In this document: positions 31,963 through 40,004 of the stretch, piece after piece | Layout: every line of letters starts with the position of its first letter | Position numbering within the stretch: the stretch's first letter is position 1 | Assembly: GCF_008274695.1 (NCBI RefSeq) | Contig: NZ_VTOU01000001.1 | Location: 806,001 to 870,000, forward strand | Source of the DNA: Sphingomonas montanisoli | GTDB taxonomy: Bacteria; Pseudomonadota; Alphaproteobacteria; Sphingomonadales; Sphingomonadaceae | Direction: 5' to 3' | Length of the DNA: 64,000 nt | Notes under the pieces: generated by a model | The model's input: only the letters and a program-made list of their open reading frames with translations | The model's database searches: none | Told to the model about the DNA's origin: nothing | Position numbers and translations under genes: made by a program

Positions 31963-32194
31963 TGGAAAATCCCCTTAGATCAATGTTGACCTATGGGTTA
32001 GGCTCCAGCCGTGACGCCTCCGTTGCGGTTCGGCGACCACGGCTGTCACAATTCACCGGCTTCTAATCGAAACGACTATTCGCCATGCGCGCCCGCGCCA
32101 GATTGGCGTCGAGCCCCATACTGCCGCCGAGCAGAAGGCAGTCGAGCATCGCCGAGGCTTGTCGCCCGGCCCTCCCGCCCGGCCAACAGCGCCT

Positions 32195-33283
32195 TTAAGC
32201 GACTTCCAGCGCGCCGCCGCCCTTCACCTTGGGCGCAACCTCCTCGGCCAGCGCGCGCAGGCTTTCATGCCAGCCCGACGCCTTGTCGGCATAGTCGCAG
32301 CCGAACACCAGCAGGGTGCCGAATCCGCCCGACTGCTCCTGAAACTCCTCGAGCTTCTCGCGCACGGTATTGGGCGAACCGACGATCCAGACATGCTTGG
32401 CCATGTAATCGACCGTCATATCGCTGTCGGGCACGTCGGGGTGATGCTTGTACCACTGAAGCAAGCCGAAGCGGCTCGCGACGTTGAGGACATAATCCTT
32501 GGCGAACCGGCCGAGATTGCCTTCGGTCGCGAGCTTCATCGCTGCCTCGTCCGTTTCCGCCACCACAACCTCGCGGCACACCCGCCAATCCTCGCGCTTG
32601 GGCGTGCGACCGGCGAGCGCCGCGCCCTCCGCATAGGCTTCCCAATGGGTCTTGAGGAAGCCGACGCTGATGTTGAGGCTCATCGGGATGAAGCCCTGCC
32701 GGCCCGCCATCTTGAGCGTCTCCGACTTGGCGGTCAGCCCGGAAATGCCGATGGGCGGATAGGGCTTCTGGAACGGCTTTATATGCGCGCCCTTCAGCGG
32801 CATTTCGGGCTCGTCGTAACGGCAGTTCCAATATTTGCCCTTATAGTCGAACGGCTCCTCGGCGCCCCAGATCTTGAGGATGATCTCCAGGCTCTCGCGC
32901 GTCATATCGCGCACTTTCTCGCCGTCCAGACCGAGCAGCGCCCAGTCGGACGGGACCGATCCCGCCGCGATGCCGAAGTTGAACCGCCCCTGCGCCAGAT
33001 GGTCGAGCCACGCGATCCGGTTCGCGACCACCGCGGGGTTATGGTAGGGCAGGCATACGCCGCCCGTGCCCAGCCTGATCCGGCTCGTTTCGCGCAACGC
33101 CTGTGCGACCAGGATGTCGGGCGCGGGGTTCGGTTCCCAGGGGAGCGTGTGGTGCTCGCCCAGCCAGGCTTCCTCATAGCCCAGTTCGTCGAGCCAGCGC
33201 AGGACCTGCAGATCCCATTCCTGGCATTCGTAGGGCGTGCGCTCCGGCGGATGCGCGGGCTGCGCGAACAGGCCGAGTTTCAT
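32195..33283 (-). CDS. LLM class flavin-dependent oxidoreductase
   Basis: 362 residues of the bacterial luciferase-like monooxygenase fold. Visible family blocks: MKLGLFAQPAHPP, LRWLDELGYEEAWLGEHHTLPWE, RIRLGTGGVCLPYHNP and GRFNFGIAAGSVPSDW. Members use FMNH2 (or F420) from a separate reductase to oxygenate diverse organic substrates; no reductase gene is nearby. GGGAGAGGAAG precedes the ATG. It is 17 nt downstream of the second LLM gene on the same strand, so they are cotranscribed. The substrate is unknown; terpenes or ketones are typical. Confidence 0.85.
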   Translation of the reverse strand: MKLGLFAQPAHPPERTPYECQEWDLQVLRWLDELGYEEAWLGEHHTLPWEPNPAPDILVAQALRETSRIRLGTGGVCLPYHNPAVVANRIAWLDHLAQGRFNFGIAAGSVPSDWALLGLDGEKVRDMTRESLEIILKIWGAEEPFDYKGKYWNCRYDEPEMPLKGAHIKPFQKPYPPIGISGLTAKSETLKMAGRQGFIPMSLNISVGFLKTHWEAYAEGAALAGRTPKREDWRVCREVVVAETDEAAMKLATEGNLGRFAKDYVLNVASRFGLLQWYKHHPDVPDSDMTVDYMAKHVWIVGSPNTVREKLEEFQEQSGGFGTLLVFGCDYADKASGWHESLRALAEEVAPKVKGGGALEVA

Positions 33284-33299
33284 GGGCTTCCTCTCCCTT

Positions 33300-34364
33300 T
33301 TATGCCGTCGCCAGTTCCGCCGTCCGCTCGCGCAGACGCGGCATCACCTGCTTGCCGAAAATTTCCAACGCCTTACGCACCTTCTTCACCGGCGCCCGCC
33401 CCTGCGCGACCTCCATCAGCAGCAGGTCGATCCCCAGATCGTCGCCCACCGCGCGCAGCCGCCGCGTCAGATTGTCGGGATCGCCGAAGAAGACGAGGTC
33501 CGCATCGTTCATCGCGGTCATCGCGCTGACATCGGCATTCTGGTAGAAATCGGGCACGGTCGACGTCTTGGCCTGCTTGTCGAGCTGCGCGAAGAATTTG
33601 TAGTAGTTCAGCGCATATTCGGCGCCGTCCGCCACCGCCTGATCGCCATCCTCGTCGCAATACATCTGCGTGATCGCGCACAGTTCGCGCGTCGACGGAT
33701 CGTGGCCGTGATCGACGAGGTTCTGCCGCCACAGCCCGATATTGCGGCGGATCGCGTCGCGATCGGGCATGAACAGGGCCGTGCCGAGGTTGAGCCCCTT
33801 CTGCCCCGCCCAGACATAGGAGTCCGGCGTCGTCGAACCCGAGGCATAGACCGCCGGAAACGGCTTCTGCACCGGCTTGGGAAAGCAGTTGTAATTCTCG
33901 ATCTGGAAATGCTGTCCGTTGAAGTCGATCGGCCCCTGCGACTGCCAGGCCTGCAGGATGAAATCCATCGCCTCGCGATAGCGCGTGTGGCTTTCGGCGA
34001 CCGGCACGTCGAACCAGTCATATTCCTGCATCAGATAACCGCGCCCGATACCATATTCGAGCCGCCCGCCGCTCAGCACGTCGAGCAGCGCATATTGCTC
34101 CGCCAGCATCACCGGATTGTGGAGCGGGACGAGCGAGACGCCAGTGCCCACGCGGATCCGCTTGGTCCGCGCCGCCGCCGCCGTCGCCATGATCGCGGGA
34201 TTGCCGAACGAATAGGCGCCGCAATGATGCTCGGAAAACCAGACGCTGTCGTAACCGAGCTCTTCGAGCAGATCGACCTGCTCCAGCAACTCGGCCGTAT
34301 ATTGCTCCGCCGTCCCGTGAACGTCGGGATGATAGTCGACGTTGTAGCAGATCCCGAATCGCAT
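33300..34364 (-). CDS. LLM class flavin-dependent oxidoreductase
   Basis: 354 residues, a luciferase-like monooxygenase of the same class as the next gene downstream but from a different subfamily. Blocks: EQVDLLEELGYDSVWFSEHHCGAYSF, RIRVGTGVSLVPLHNP, GRLEYGIGRGY and SGSTTPDSYVWAGQKG. It heads the unit; the palindromic operator candidate at 34430-34445 lies 66 nt upstream of its start, so TetR-type control is likely. Two adjacent LLM enzymes plus a flavin monooxygenase suggest a multi-step oxygenation pathway. Confidence 0.85.
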   Translation of the reverse strand: MRFGICYNVDYHPDVHGTAEQYTAELLEQVDLLEELGYDSVWFSEHHCGAYSFGNPAIMATAAAARTKRIRVGTGVSLVPLHNPVMLAEQYALLDVLSGGRLEYGIGRGYLMQEYDWFDVPVAESHTRYREAMDFILQAWQSQGPIDFNGQHFQIENYNCFPKPVQKPFPAVYASGSTTPDSYVWAGQKGLNLGTALFMPDRDAIRRNIGLWRQNLVDHGHDPSTRELCAITQMYCDEDGDQAVADGAEYALNYYKFFAQLDKQAKTSTVPDFYQNADVSAMTAMNDADLVFFGDPDNLTRRLRAVGDDLGIDLLLMEVAQGRAPVKKVRKALEIFGKQVMPRLRERTAELATA

Positions 34365-34429
34365 CCTCGCCTCCGCCTCTTTTATCTGGGGAGAGTTAGA
34401 TCATGGCCGGGATGCCGCGTCAACAAAAT

Positions 34430-34445
34430 CGAACCGATCGGTTCG
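34430..34445. promoter_or_regulatory. Perfect 16-bp palindromic operator candidate (TetR-type)
   Basis: CGAACCGATCGGTTCG is a perfect palindrome flanked by AAAAT and GTTTT. It is 66-81 nt before the LLM oxidoreductase start. The form and length are those of TetR-family operators. No TetR gene is adjacent, so the regulator would act from elsewhere. Confidence 0.55.
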
Positions 34446-34453
34446 GTTTTATG

Positions 34454-34480
34454 TTATCCGCCCCCGCCAGGGGGAGGATG
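34454..34480. repeat. Half copy of the CCCCCGCCAGGGGGAGG repeat
   Basis: TTATCCGCCCCCGCCAGGGG and GAGGATG match one arm of the family at 15248, immediately after the palindrome at 34430 and before the monooxygenase stop at 34489. Confidence 0.6.
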
Positions 34481-34488
34481 AGCCGGAA

Positions 34489-35955
34489 CTACCCCTCCAC
34501 CACGTCGAACGCGTCGAGCTTGGGCGCCTGCATCTCTTCGATGAAGCGATCATAGGTCCACGGCCAGATCGAGGGGGCGCCGTCGGCACCAAGATACCAG
34601 CTTCGGCAGCCGCTCGCGAAGATGGTCTTGCTCGCGGCCTCGGCGCGGGTGCTTTCGTAATCCTCCATCGCCTTGCCGCCCGCGCTGATCTCGCGCGCCT
34701 TGCCGGTGCGCAGCATGTCGATCAGCCCCATCAGATAGTCCATCTGCCGTTCGGCGACGTCGATCAGTGAGAAGTTGCCGACCGGCGCGGTCGGGCCGTT
34801 GAGCAGGAACAGATTCGGGAAATCGGGGATCGACAGGCCCATATAGGCGATTGGCCGCTCCGCCCACTTCTCCTCCAGATCGACCCCGCCGCGACCGGTG
34901 ACATGCATCGGTCGCAGGAACATGTCGGCGTGGAATCCGGTCGCGAGCACCAGCACGTCGAGTTCGTGGAGCGTGCCGTCAGCGGTGCGCACGCCCTTCG
35001 GCTCGACCCGGTCGATCGCGTCGGTCACAATCTCGACCGTCGGCTTCTGCACCTGCTCGTAATAATTGGGCGAGATCACGATCCGCTTGCAGCCCGCACG
35101 ATAATTCGGCCGCAGCTTCTCGCGCAGCGCCGGGTCGACGACGTTCTGCTCGAGATTCTGGGCGATATAACCTTCCATCATGTGCATCTCGGGCGAGGAT
35201 GCATCGCTGATCGCTTGCGACCAAAGGCGGACATTCGCTTCGGACTCCGGGCTGTTGCGGATCGCGAGGATCAGGCTGGGGTCCTTGCGGAAGGCCGCGC
35301 GCTGTTCCTCGGTGTAGGGATCGTTGGCGCCCTTGCGCACCCATTGCGCGGTCCGCTGGAACTGCTTCACCACCGCCGATCGATCGGCCAGTGCGGCGAC
35401 GATCTGCACGCCGGTAGATCCCGTCCCGATCACGCCGACACGCGCACCGTCGAGCGGCACCGAGTGATCCCAGCGCGCGCTGTGGAACGACGCGCCCTCG
35501 AAGCTCGAAAGACCCGGAATGTCGGGGGTCGACGGATGATGCAGCACGCCGGTCGCCGCGATCACGACGTCGGCTGTGTCCTTCGTCCCCTTCTTCGTCT
35601 CGATCTCCCAACGGCCATCGACGAAGGCGAGCGTGGCGATCTCCTCGCCGAAGCGGATCATCTCCATCACGCCATATTTCTGCGCCGTCCGCTCGAAATA
35701 GCCGTAGATTTCGGCGCCATCGGGATATTGGCTCGACCAGTCGGGGTTGAGTTCGAACGAATAGGTATAAGCGTGCGATTGCACATCGCAGGTGAGGCCC
35801 GGATAGGTATTCTCGCGCCACGTGCCGCCGACGCGATCGGCCTTTTCATAGACTGTGACGTCGTCGATACCCTCTTGCCGCAGGCGGATCGCCGCCAGGA
35901 TGCCCGACATTCCCGCGCCGATCACCACGGCGCGCAGCTTCCTCTGATCCGACAT
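34489..35955 (-). CDS. Flavin-containing monooxygenase (Baeyer-Villiger type)
   Basis: 488 residues. Two nucleotide-binding motifs are visible: FAD site VVIGAGMSGILAAIRL near the start and NADP site VGVIGTGSTGVQIV (about residue 180). Between them is FEGASFHSARWDH, fitting the Baeyer-Villiger/FMO fingerprint FxGxxxHxxxW. Such enzymes insert oxygen next to a ketone or oxygenate heteroatoms using NADPH. The ATG at 35955 has AGAGGG 6 nt upstream. The gene is upstream of the LLM genes, separated by the palindrome and a repeat. Substrate unknown; a cyclic or steroid ketone is possible given the catabolic operon later in the window, but that link is weak. Confidence 0.85.
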   Translation of the reverse strand: MSDQRKLRAVVIGAGMSGILAAIRLRQEGIDDVTVYEKADRVGGTWRENTYPGLTCDVQSHAYTYSFELNPDWSSQYPDGAEIYGYFERTAQKYGVMEMIRFGEEIATLAFVDGRWEIETKKGTKDTADVVIAATGVLHHPSTPDIPGLSSFEGASFHSARWDHSVPLDGARVGVIGTGSTGVQIVAALADRSAVVKQFQRTAQWVRKGANDPYTEEQRAAFRKDPSLILAIRNSPESEANVRLWSQAISDASSPEMHMMEGYIAQNLEQNVVDPALREKLRPNYRAGCKRIVISPNYYEQVQKPTVEIVTDAIDRVEPKGVRTADGTLHELDVLVLATGFHADMFLRPMHVTGRGGVDLEEKWAERPIAYMGLSIPDFPNLFLLNGPTAPVGNFSLIDVAERQMDYLMGLIDMLRTGKAREISAGGKAMEDYESTRAEAASKTIFASGCRSWYLGADGAPSIWPWTYDRFIEEMQAPKLDAFDVVEG

Positions 35956-36112
35956 CACATCCCTCTCACTGTCTTTGCGAAACAGGATCGGAAAGCCGCC
36001 CTGCCCTGTCAACCGATGCGCGTTCGTCTTTTCCCGCCGACAGTTTGTCGAACGCCGATGGCGTGGCGGCGGCCACGCGGGTCATCGGATTCGCCAGAAC
36101 AGGAGAACCCCA

Positions 36113-36691
36113 ATGAAAATCCGCACCCTCGGCGTCGCAATCCTTGCCCTCGATCTGGCCGTCGGCGCCGCCGCCATCGCCGCCGCAGCCCCGACACCTC
36201 CGCTCCCGCCGATCCGCTCCGTGCCGATCGCGCCCAGCGCCCCCAGCCCACTGGAACCGCCTGCGCCGCCGACCCCGCCTGTCGTTGAGCGCGCCGAGAT
36301 CGGCCGCGAGGCCGCACAAGCCCGTGCCGAGGCAATGCAGGCACGGGCCGAAGCGCGAAGGGCGCGTGCCGAAGCGATGCGGGCGGCCGCCGAGGCACGC
36401 CGCGAAGCTATGGAGGCGACCCGCGACATCCCGCAGATCGTCGCCGCCTCACTCGATCGCACGCGGGCCGATATGGCGCGCGATTGCGCGCAGCGGGGCG
36501 TGGTGATGCCCAAGACCGCCGACTTTGGCACGCTCGCGACCTGCAGCGAAAACCAGGCCGATATCGTCCGCGCCTCCCTCACCCGCGCTCGCCGCGCATT
36601 GTCGTCCGCTTATGGTCTGAGCGACGCCGAGCGCGCCAACGCCCTGCAGGGCATCGACCGCGCCCTCAGCGAGATCGATCACCGGCGTTAA
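36113..36691 (+). CDS. Hypothetical secreted Ala/Arg/Glu-rich coiled-coil protein
   Basis: 192 residues with a signal peptide (LGVAILALDLAVGAAAIAAAA). A proline-rich linker (about 27-58) is followed by an Ala/Arg/Glu repeat of the form RAEA-MQA-RAEA-RRA (about 62-105), probably a long charged helix, and a short Cys-containing C-terminal domain (MARDCAQRG, LATCSEN). AGGAG is ideally placed before the ATG at 36113. The stop overlaps that of the convergent aminotransferase gene. No family recognised. Confidence 0.65.
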   Translation: MKIRTLGVAILALDLAVGAAAIAAAAPTPPLPPIRSVPIAPSAPSPLEPPAPPTPPVVERAEIGREAAQARAEAMQARAEARRARAEAMRAAAEARREAMEATRDIPQIVAASLDRTRADMARDCAQRGVVMPKTADFGTLATCSENQADIVRASLTRARRALSSAYGLSDAERANALQGIDRALSEIDHRR

Positions 36692-37914
36692 CGCAGAAGA
36701 TCCACAACCGCCTGCATCTCGTCCGCATCATTGTAGAGGTGCGGCGAGAAACGGACGAGCAGCTGCCCGTCCGCCAGCGCCTGCGCTGTCGCGACCTTGC
36801 CGTCGCGCCACAGCCGGGCGCGCAACGCGCCGACATCCTGCCCCGGAAAGGCGAAGGTCAGCACCGGCCCCGACAACGCCGGATGGTCACTGCCGACGAA
36901 CTTCGCCCCCGGCGCCTTCGCCAGCAGATCGCGCATCCGCGTCGCGCCCTGCCGCGCGCCCGCCTCAATCGCCGCCTCGCCCATCCCGTCGAGCAGATCG
37001 AGCGTGCGGTCGATCGCGATCAGCTTGGGGTCGTCGCGCTGGCCCAGCACCTCGTATCGCTCCGCCGTCTCCATGTCGCGCGGGCCGTTAAGCCAGTAAC
37101 CGTGGCTGATCATCGTGGGATTCAGCCGATCCTGCCCTTCGCGCCGGACATAGAGGATCCCACTTTCAAGCGGCCCCATCATCCATTTGTGCGTGCTGGT
37201 CGCGTAGCTGTCGACGCCCAGAGCCATCAGGTCGATCGGCATCCAGCCAAAGGTCTGCGCGCCATCGACATGCAGCCACACGCCCTTCGCCCGCGCGACC
37301 TGCGCGATCGTGGCGACCGGATAGACGAGGCCGGTGACGTTGGTCATGTGCGACAGGAAGATCGCGCGCGTGCGCGGTGTGATCGCGGCGGCGAAGGCAT
37401 CGGCCACCACTTGCGGATTGCGCGCCGTGGCCGGGGTCGGCAGCACCTTGATCACCAGCCCCTCGCGCTTCGCGCGCAGCTTCCAGCTGTCGAGGGTCGA
37501 CTGGTGGTTATGTTCGGTGACGATGATCTCGTCGCCGGGTTTGAGGTCCAGCCCCAGCACCGCGACCGTGTTCGCCTCGCTGGCGTTGCGCAGCAGCGCG
37601 ATCTCCGCACCGGTCACGTTCAGGCGCTTCGCCAGCCGCGCGCGCAACGCATCGGCCGCGACCGGATATTTCTCCCGATATTCGCGCGACGGATTCGCTT
37701 GGAAGGCGCGCAATTCGGCCTCCTGCACCTCGATGACCGCGCGGAAAGCTGGGCCGATATTGGCCGCATTGAAATATCGCACGCCCGGATCGAGCAGCAA
37801 CTTTTCGCGAAACGAGGATCGCCCCGCCGCCCCCGCGATCGCCGGCACGGCGAGCGACGCCACGACAGCCGATTGAAGAAGGGCGCGGCGGGAAAGCGGG
37901 GCTGTTTCGTTCAT
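36688..37914 (-). CDS. Class V aminotransferase-fold protein with Tat-like signal
   Basis: 408 residues from the ATG at 37914. The start SRRALLQSAVVASLAVPAIAGA is a twin-arginine signal, unusual for PLP enzymes. The core is class V (isopenicillin N epimerase/cysteine desulfurase-like): NIGPAFRAV, RNASEANTVAVLGLDL, TEHNHQSTLDSW, HVDGAQTFGWMPIDL and the Schiff-base lysine in SYATSTHKWMMGP. Export fits substrates outside the cytoplasm, with cofactor inserted before transport. It lies tail-to-tail with the hypothetical gene and 54 nt downstream of the COQ4-like gene on the same strand. The reaction is unknown. Confidence 0.85.
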   Translation of the reverse strand: MNETAPLSRRALLQSAVVASLAVPAIAGAAGRSSFREKLLLDPGVRYFNAANIGPAFRAVIEVQEAELRAFQANPSREYREKYPVAADALRARLAKRLNVTGAEIALLRNASEANTVAVLGLDLKPGDEIIVTEHNHQSTLDSWKLRAKREGLVIKVLPTPATARNPQVVADAFAAAITPRTRAIFLSHMTNVTGLVYPVATIAQVARAKGVWLHVDGAQTFGWMPIDLMALGVDSYATSTHKWMMGPLESGILYVRREGQDRLNPTMISHGYWLNGPRDMETAERYEVLGQRDDPKLIAIDRTLDLLDGMGEAAIEAGARQGATRMRDLLAKAPGAKFVGSDHPALSGPVLTFAFPGQDVGALRARLWRDGKVATAQALADGQLLVRFSPHLYNDADEMQAVVDLLR

Positions 37915-37968
37915 GGCTTGCCACAATGCCGCAATGCAGCATTTGCGCAAGCCGTCGCGAGCGGCGCG

Positions 37969-38841
37969 TTACTCCGCCGCCAGCGCCATCATCTCCGGGT
38001 CTTCGCGGAAGATCGAGGCTTCGCGGAAGCATTCGATCTCTTCCGCCTCGGGCATACCGAAATGGACGCGCGCCTCGGCCGGGGTCAGGTGGAACACCTC
38101 CTCCCAGCGGAAGAACCAGAAAGGCGGCGACTCGCGACCCACGCGGATGCCCTGTTCGAGCAACCGCATCGCCATCGGCCACGTCTCCGGATAGTGGAGC
38201 AGCGAGCGCGAGATCATGCGCAGGCCCGCGAACATCGTGTAGGCGGCGAGCCGCGATGCGAGCGCGGGGCTCAGGTGCGTCGCCTCGTTCACCGTGCGGC
38301 CGAAAATCACCGGAATTTCGCCCAGCGAGTTGAACTGGCCGCCGGTGATTATGTGTTCGAAATCGTGCGTCTGGCGGCTGCGCACGCGCCAATAATCATA
38401 AGCGTTCGACGGATCGAAATTGTTGAGATCGAGGCCGAGCTGAATGTCGAAGCCGCGTTCCTTGATCTGCTTCGAAATGATGCCGCCGACGGTGCCGGGC
38501 GCATATTTGTGGAAGTCGTCATTAGTATAGGTGGAGATGAAGCCTTCCTTCAACCAGGCGTCGAACGCCGGGTTGATCTTGCGCTCCTCCTCCATCAGCG
38601 CCGCTGTCTCGTGCGCCGGATTGACCTGCGCCATCGCGGTCGAAAGGCCCAAAGTGTGATCGGCCTCCACCGGGAAATCGGGGCCATTCTTGCGCAGCAG
38701 CCACGTCGCGATGATGTCGCGGATCTGGGGGTTGTTGAGGTAGCGCGAGCTGCTGATCAACAGGCTGCTGTCGGTCGTCTCGCGCTTCACGCCCGCGCCC
38801 AGATAGGAATCAAGGATCTTGCGGTCGGCTTCGGCCTTCAT
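37969..38841 (-). CDS. COQ4-like family protein
   Basis: 290 residues. The COQ4 metal-binding motif HDxxH-x11-E is intact: HDFEH (159-163) with the glutamate at 175 (HIITGGQFNSLGE). COQ4 in mitochondria organises ubiquinone biosynthesis and has been linked to C1 decarboxylation/hydroxylation of the quinone ring. Here the protein is longer and has a distinct C-terminal extension (PPFWFFRWEEVFHLTPAEA). The start at 38841 has GGAGAG 5 nt upstream; two further ATGs lie upstream. Possibly quinone- or isoprenoid-related, but no ubi genes are nearby. Confidence 0.8.
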   Translation of the reverse strand: MKAEADRKILDSYLGAGVKRETTDSSLLISSSRYLNNPQIRDIIATWLLRKNGPDFPVEADHTLGLSTAMAQVNPAHETAALMEEERKINPAFDAWLKEGFISTYTNDDFHKYAPGTVGGIISKQIKERGFDIQLGLDLNNFDPSNAYDYWRVRSRQTHDFEHIITGGQFNSLGEIPVIFGRTVNEATHLSPALASRLAAYTMFAGLRMISRSLLHYPETWPMAMRLLEQGIRVGRESPPFWFFRWEEVFHLTPAEARVHFGMPEAEEIECFREASIFREDPEMMALAAE

Positions 38842-38899
38842 CGGACTCTCCATCGCTTTTGACGCGATCATATCATCATCCGAAAGCCGCTGGAATGCA

Positions 38900-39220
38900 T
38901 TATAGCGCCGAACCTCCTGTTCGGGACGCCAGCCTGCCCGGATTGGCGGACGGCGGATCGCGATCGGACGTCGACGCCCAGCGGCTGGATATCCGCACGC
39001 GATCGAAGATGTGGATGCCCAGGATCAGCAGCATCGCCCCTGTGCTGAGCGCCAGAAAGCCGATCGCCGCCATCAGATATTCCTGCACGCCCGGATGCAG
39101 GGGGCCGACTTCTTCGAGCGCCTCAGCCCGCCCGATCGCCAGCACCCCGATCGTCACCAGCGCCGCACCACCGATCCTGATGCCCAGATCGCGGATGATC
39201 CCGTTCGTATTGATCGACAT
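38900..39220 (-). CDS. Small two-helix membrane protein, unknown
   Basis: 106 residues beginning MSINTNGIIRDLG. Two hydrophobic segments are visible (IGGAALVTIGVLAI, EYLMAAIGFLALSTGAMLLILGIHIF), with a short polar loop and a basic, Ser/Arg-rich tail. No family recognised. It lies between kdpE and the COQ4-like gene on the same strand. Confidence 0.55.
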   Translation of the reverse strand: MSINTNGIIRDLGIRIGGAALVTIGVLAIGRAEALEEVGPLHPGVQEYLMAAIGFLALSTGAMLLILGIHIFDRVRISSRWASTSDRDPPSANPGRLASRTGGSAL

Positions 39221-39314
39221 CGCGCACTCCACCGTTGCGCAGGTCGATCTATGCCGGGCGCCATAGGCTTTCGAGCCGGCGGGGCGCGAGTTTGCGTAGA
39301 GTTTTCGTAGCTTT

Positions 39315-40004
39315 TTAGCCGTCGGTGATCAGCCGGTATCCGACCCCCAGTTCGTTGACGATCAGGCTGGGCCGCGCCGGATCGAGCTCCAGCTTCTGGC
39401 GCAGGTTGCGCACGACGATGCGGAGGTAATCGATCCGCCGGTCATATTCGCGCGGCCAGGCGGCCTCCAGCGCGCGCTGGTGCGTGACGACGCGGCCGGG
39501 GCTGGCGGCTAGGATGCGCAGCACCTCATATTCCTTGCGCGTCAGGTGGATCTCCTCGTCCCCGCGCATGATCCGCCGGTCGGCCAGGTCGATGACCAGA
39601 TCGCCCGCGCGCACCACCGGCATCGCGCCTTCCGCCTGCAACCGGTGGCGCAGCGAGACGCGCAGCCGCGCCAGCACCTCCTCGCTGTCGAAGGGCTTGG
39701 TGACATAATCGTCGGCGCCCAGATCGAGCGCCGCCACCTTCTGGTCGGTCGAGTCGCGCGCCGACAGGACCAGGATCGGCGCAGGCGACGCCTTCTTGAG
39801 AAGCTGCACGATCTCCAGCCCGTCGCGATCGGGCAGGCCGAGGTCGAGCAGCACCGCATCGGGCTTGTGCTCAGCCGCCAGCGCGAGCGCCTCCTTCGCA
39901 CTCGTCGCCTCGATCGGCTCGTAGCCGCCGCGCGTCAGCGTGCTGTGGAGCAGCCGCCGGATGTGGAGATCGTCGTCGACGACAAGGACGCGCTGGCCGC
40001 TCAT
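39315..40004 (-). CDS. kdpE: KdpE response regulator (OmpR family)
   Basis: 229 residues. The receiver has VLVVDDDLHIRRLL, VLLDLGLPDRDG (phospho-acceptor D in LLDLG), SARDS and K in VTKPFDSEE. The winged-helix domain ends in RRIDYLRIVVRNLRQKLE and LGVGYRLITDG. KdpE activates kdp transcription when K+ is low. It overlaps the kdpD stop by 4 nt, and the pair reads as the end of the kdpFABCDE transcript. Confidence 0.95.
   Translation of the reverse strand: MSGQRVLVVDDDLHIRRLLHSTLTRGGYEPIEATSAKEALALAAEHKPDAVLLDLGLPDRDGLEIVQLLKKASPAPILVLSARDSTDQKVAALDLGADDYVTKPFDSEEVLARLRVSLRHRLQAEGAMPVVRAGDLVIDLADRRIMRGDEEIHLTRKEYEVLRILAASPGRVVTHQRALEAAWPREYDRRIDYLRIVVRNLRQKLELDPARPSLIVNELGVGYRLITDG

Noticed and set aside
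31963-32194. Pho box upstream of the second TonB receptor
   Set aside because: Only a single half-site-like GCTGTCAC was found, without the second half at the required 11-nt spacing.
36484-38862. Open frame of about 790 codons on the plus strand across the aminotransferase and COQ4-like genes
   Set aside because: It is antisense to two genes with intact catalytic motifs and shows only low-complexity Arg/Asp/His composition.
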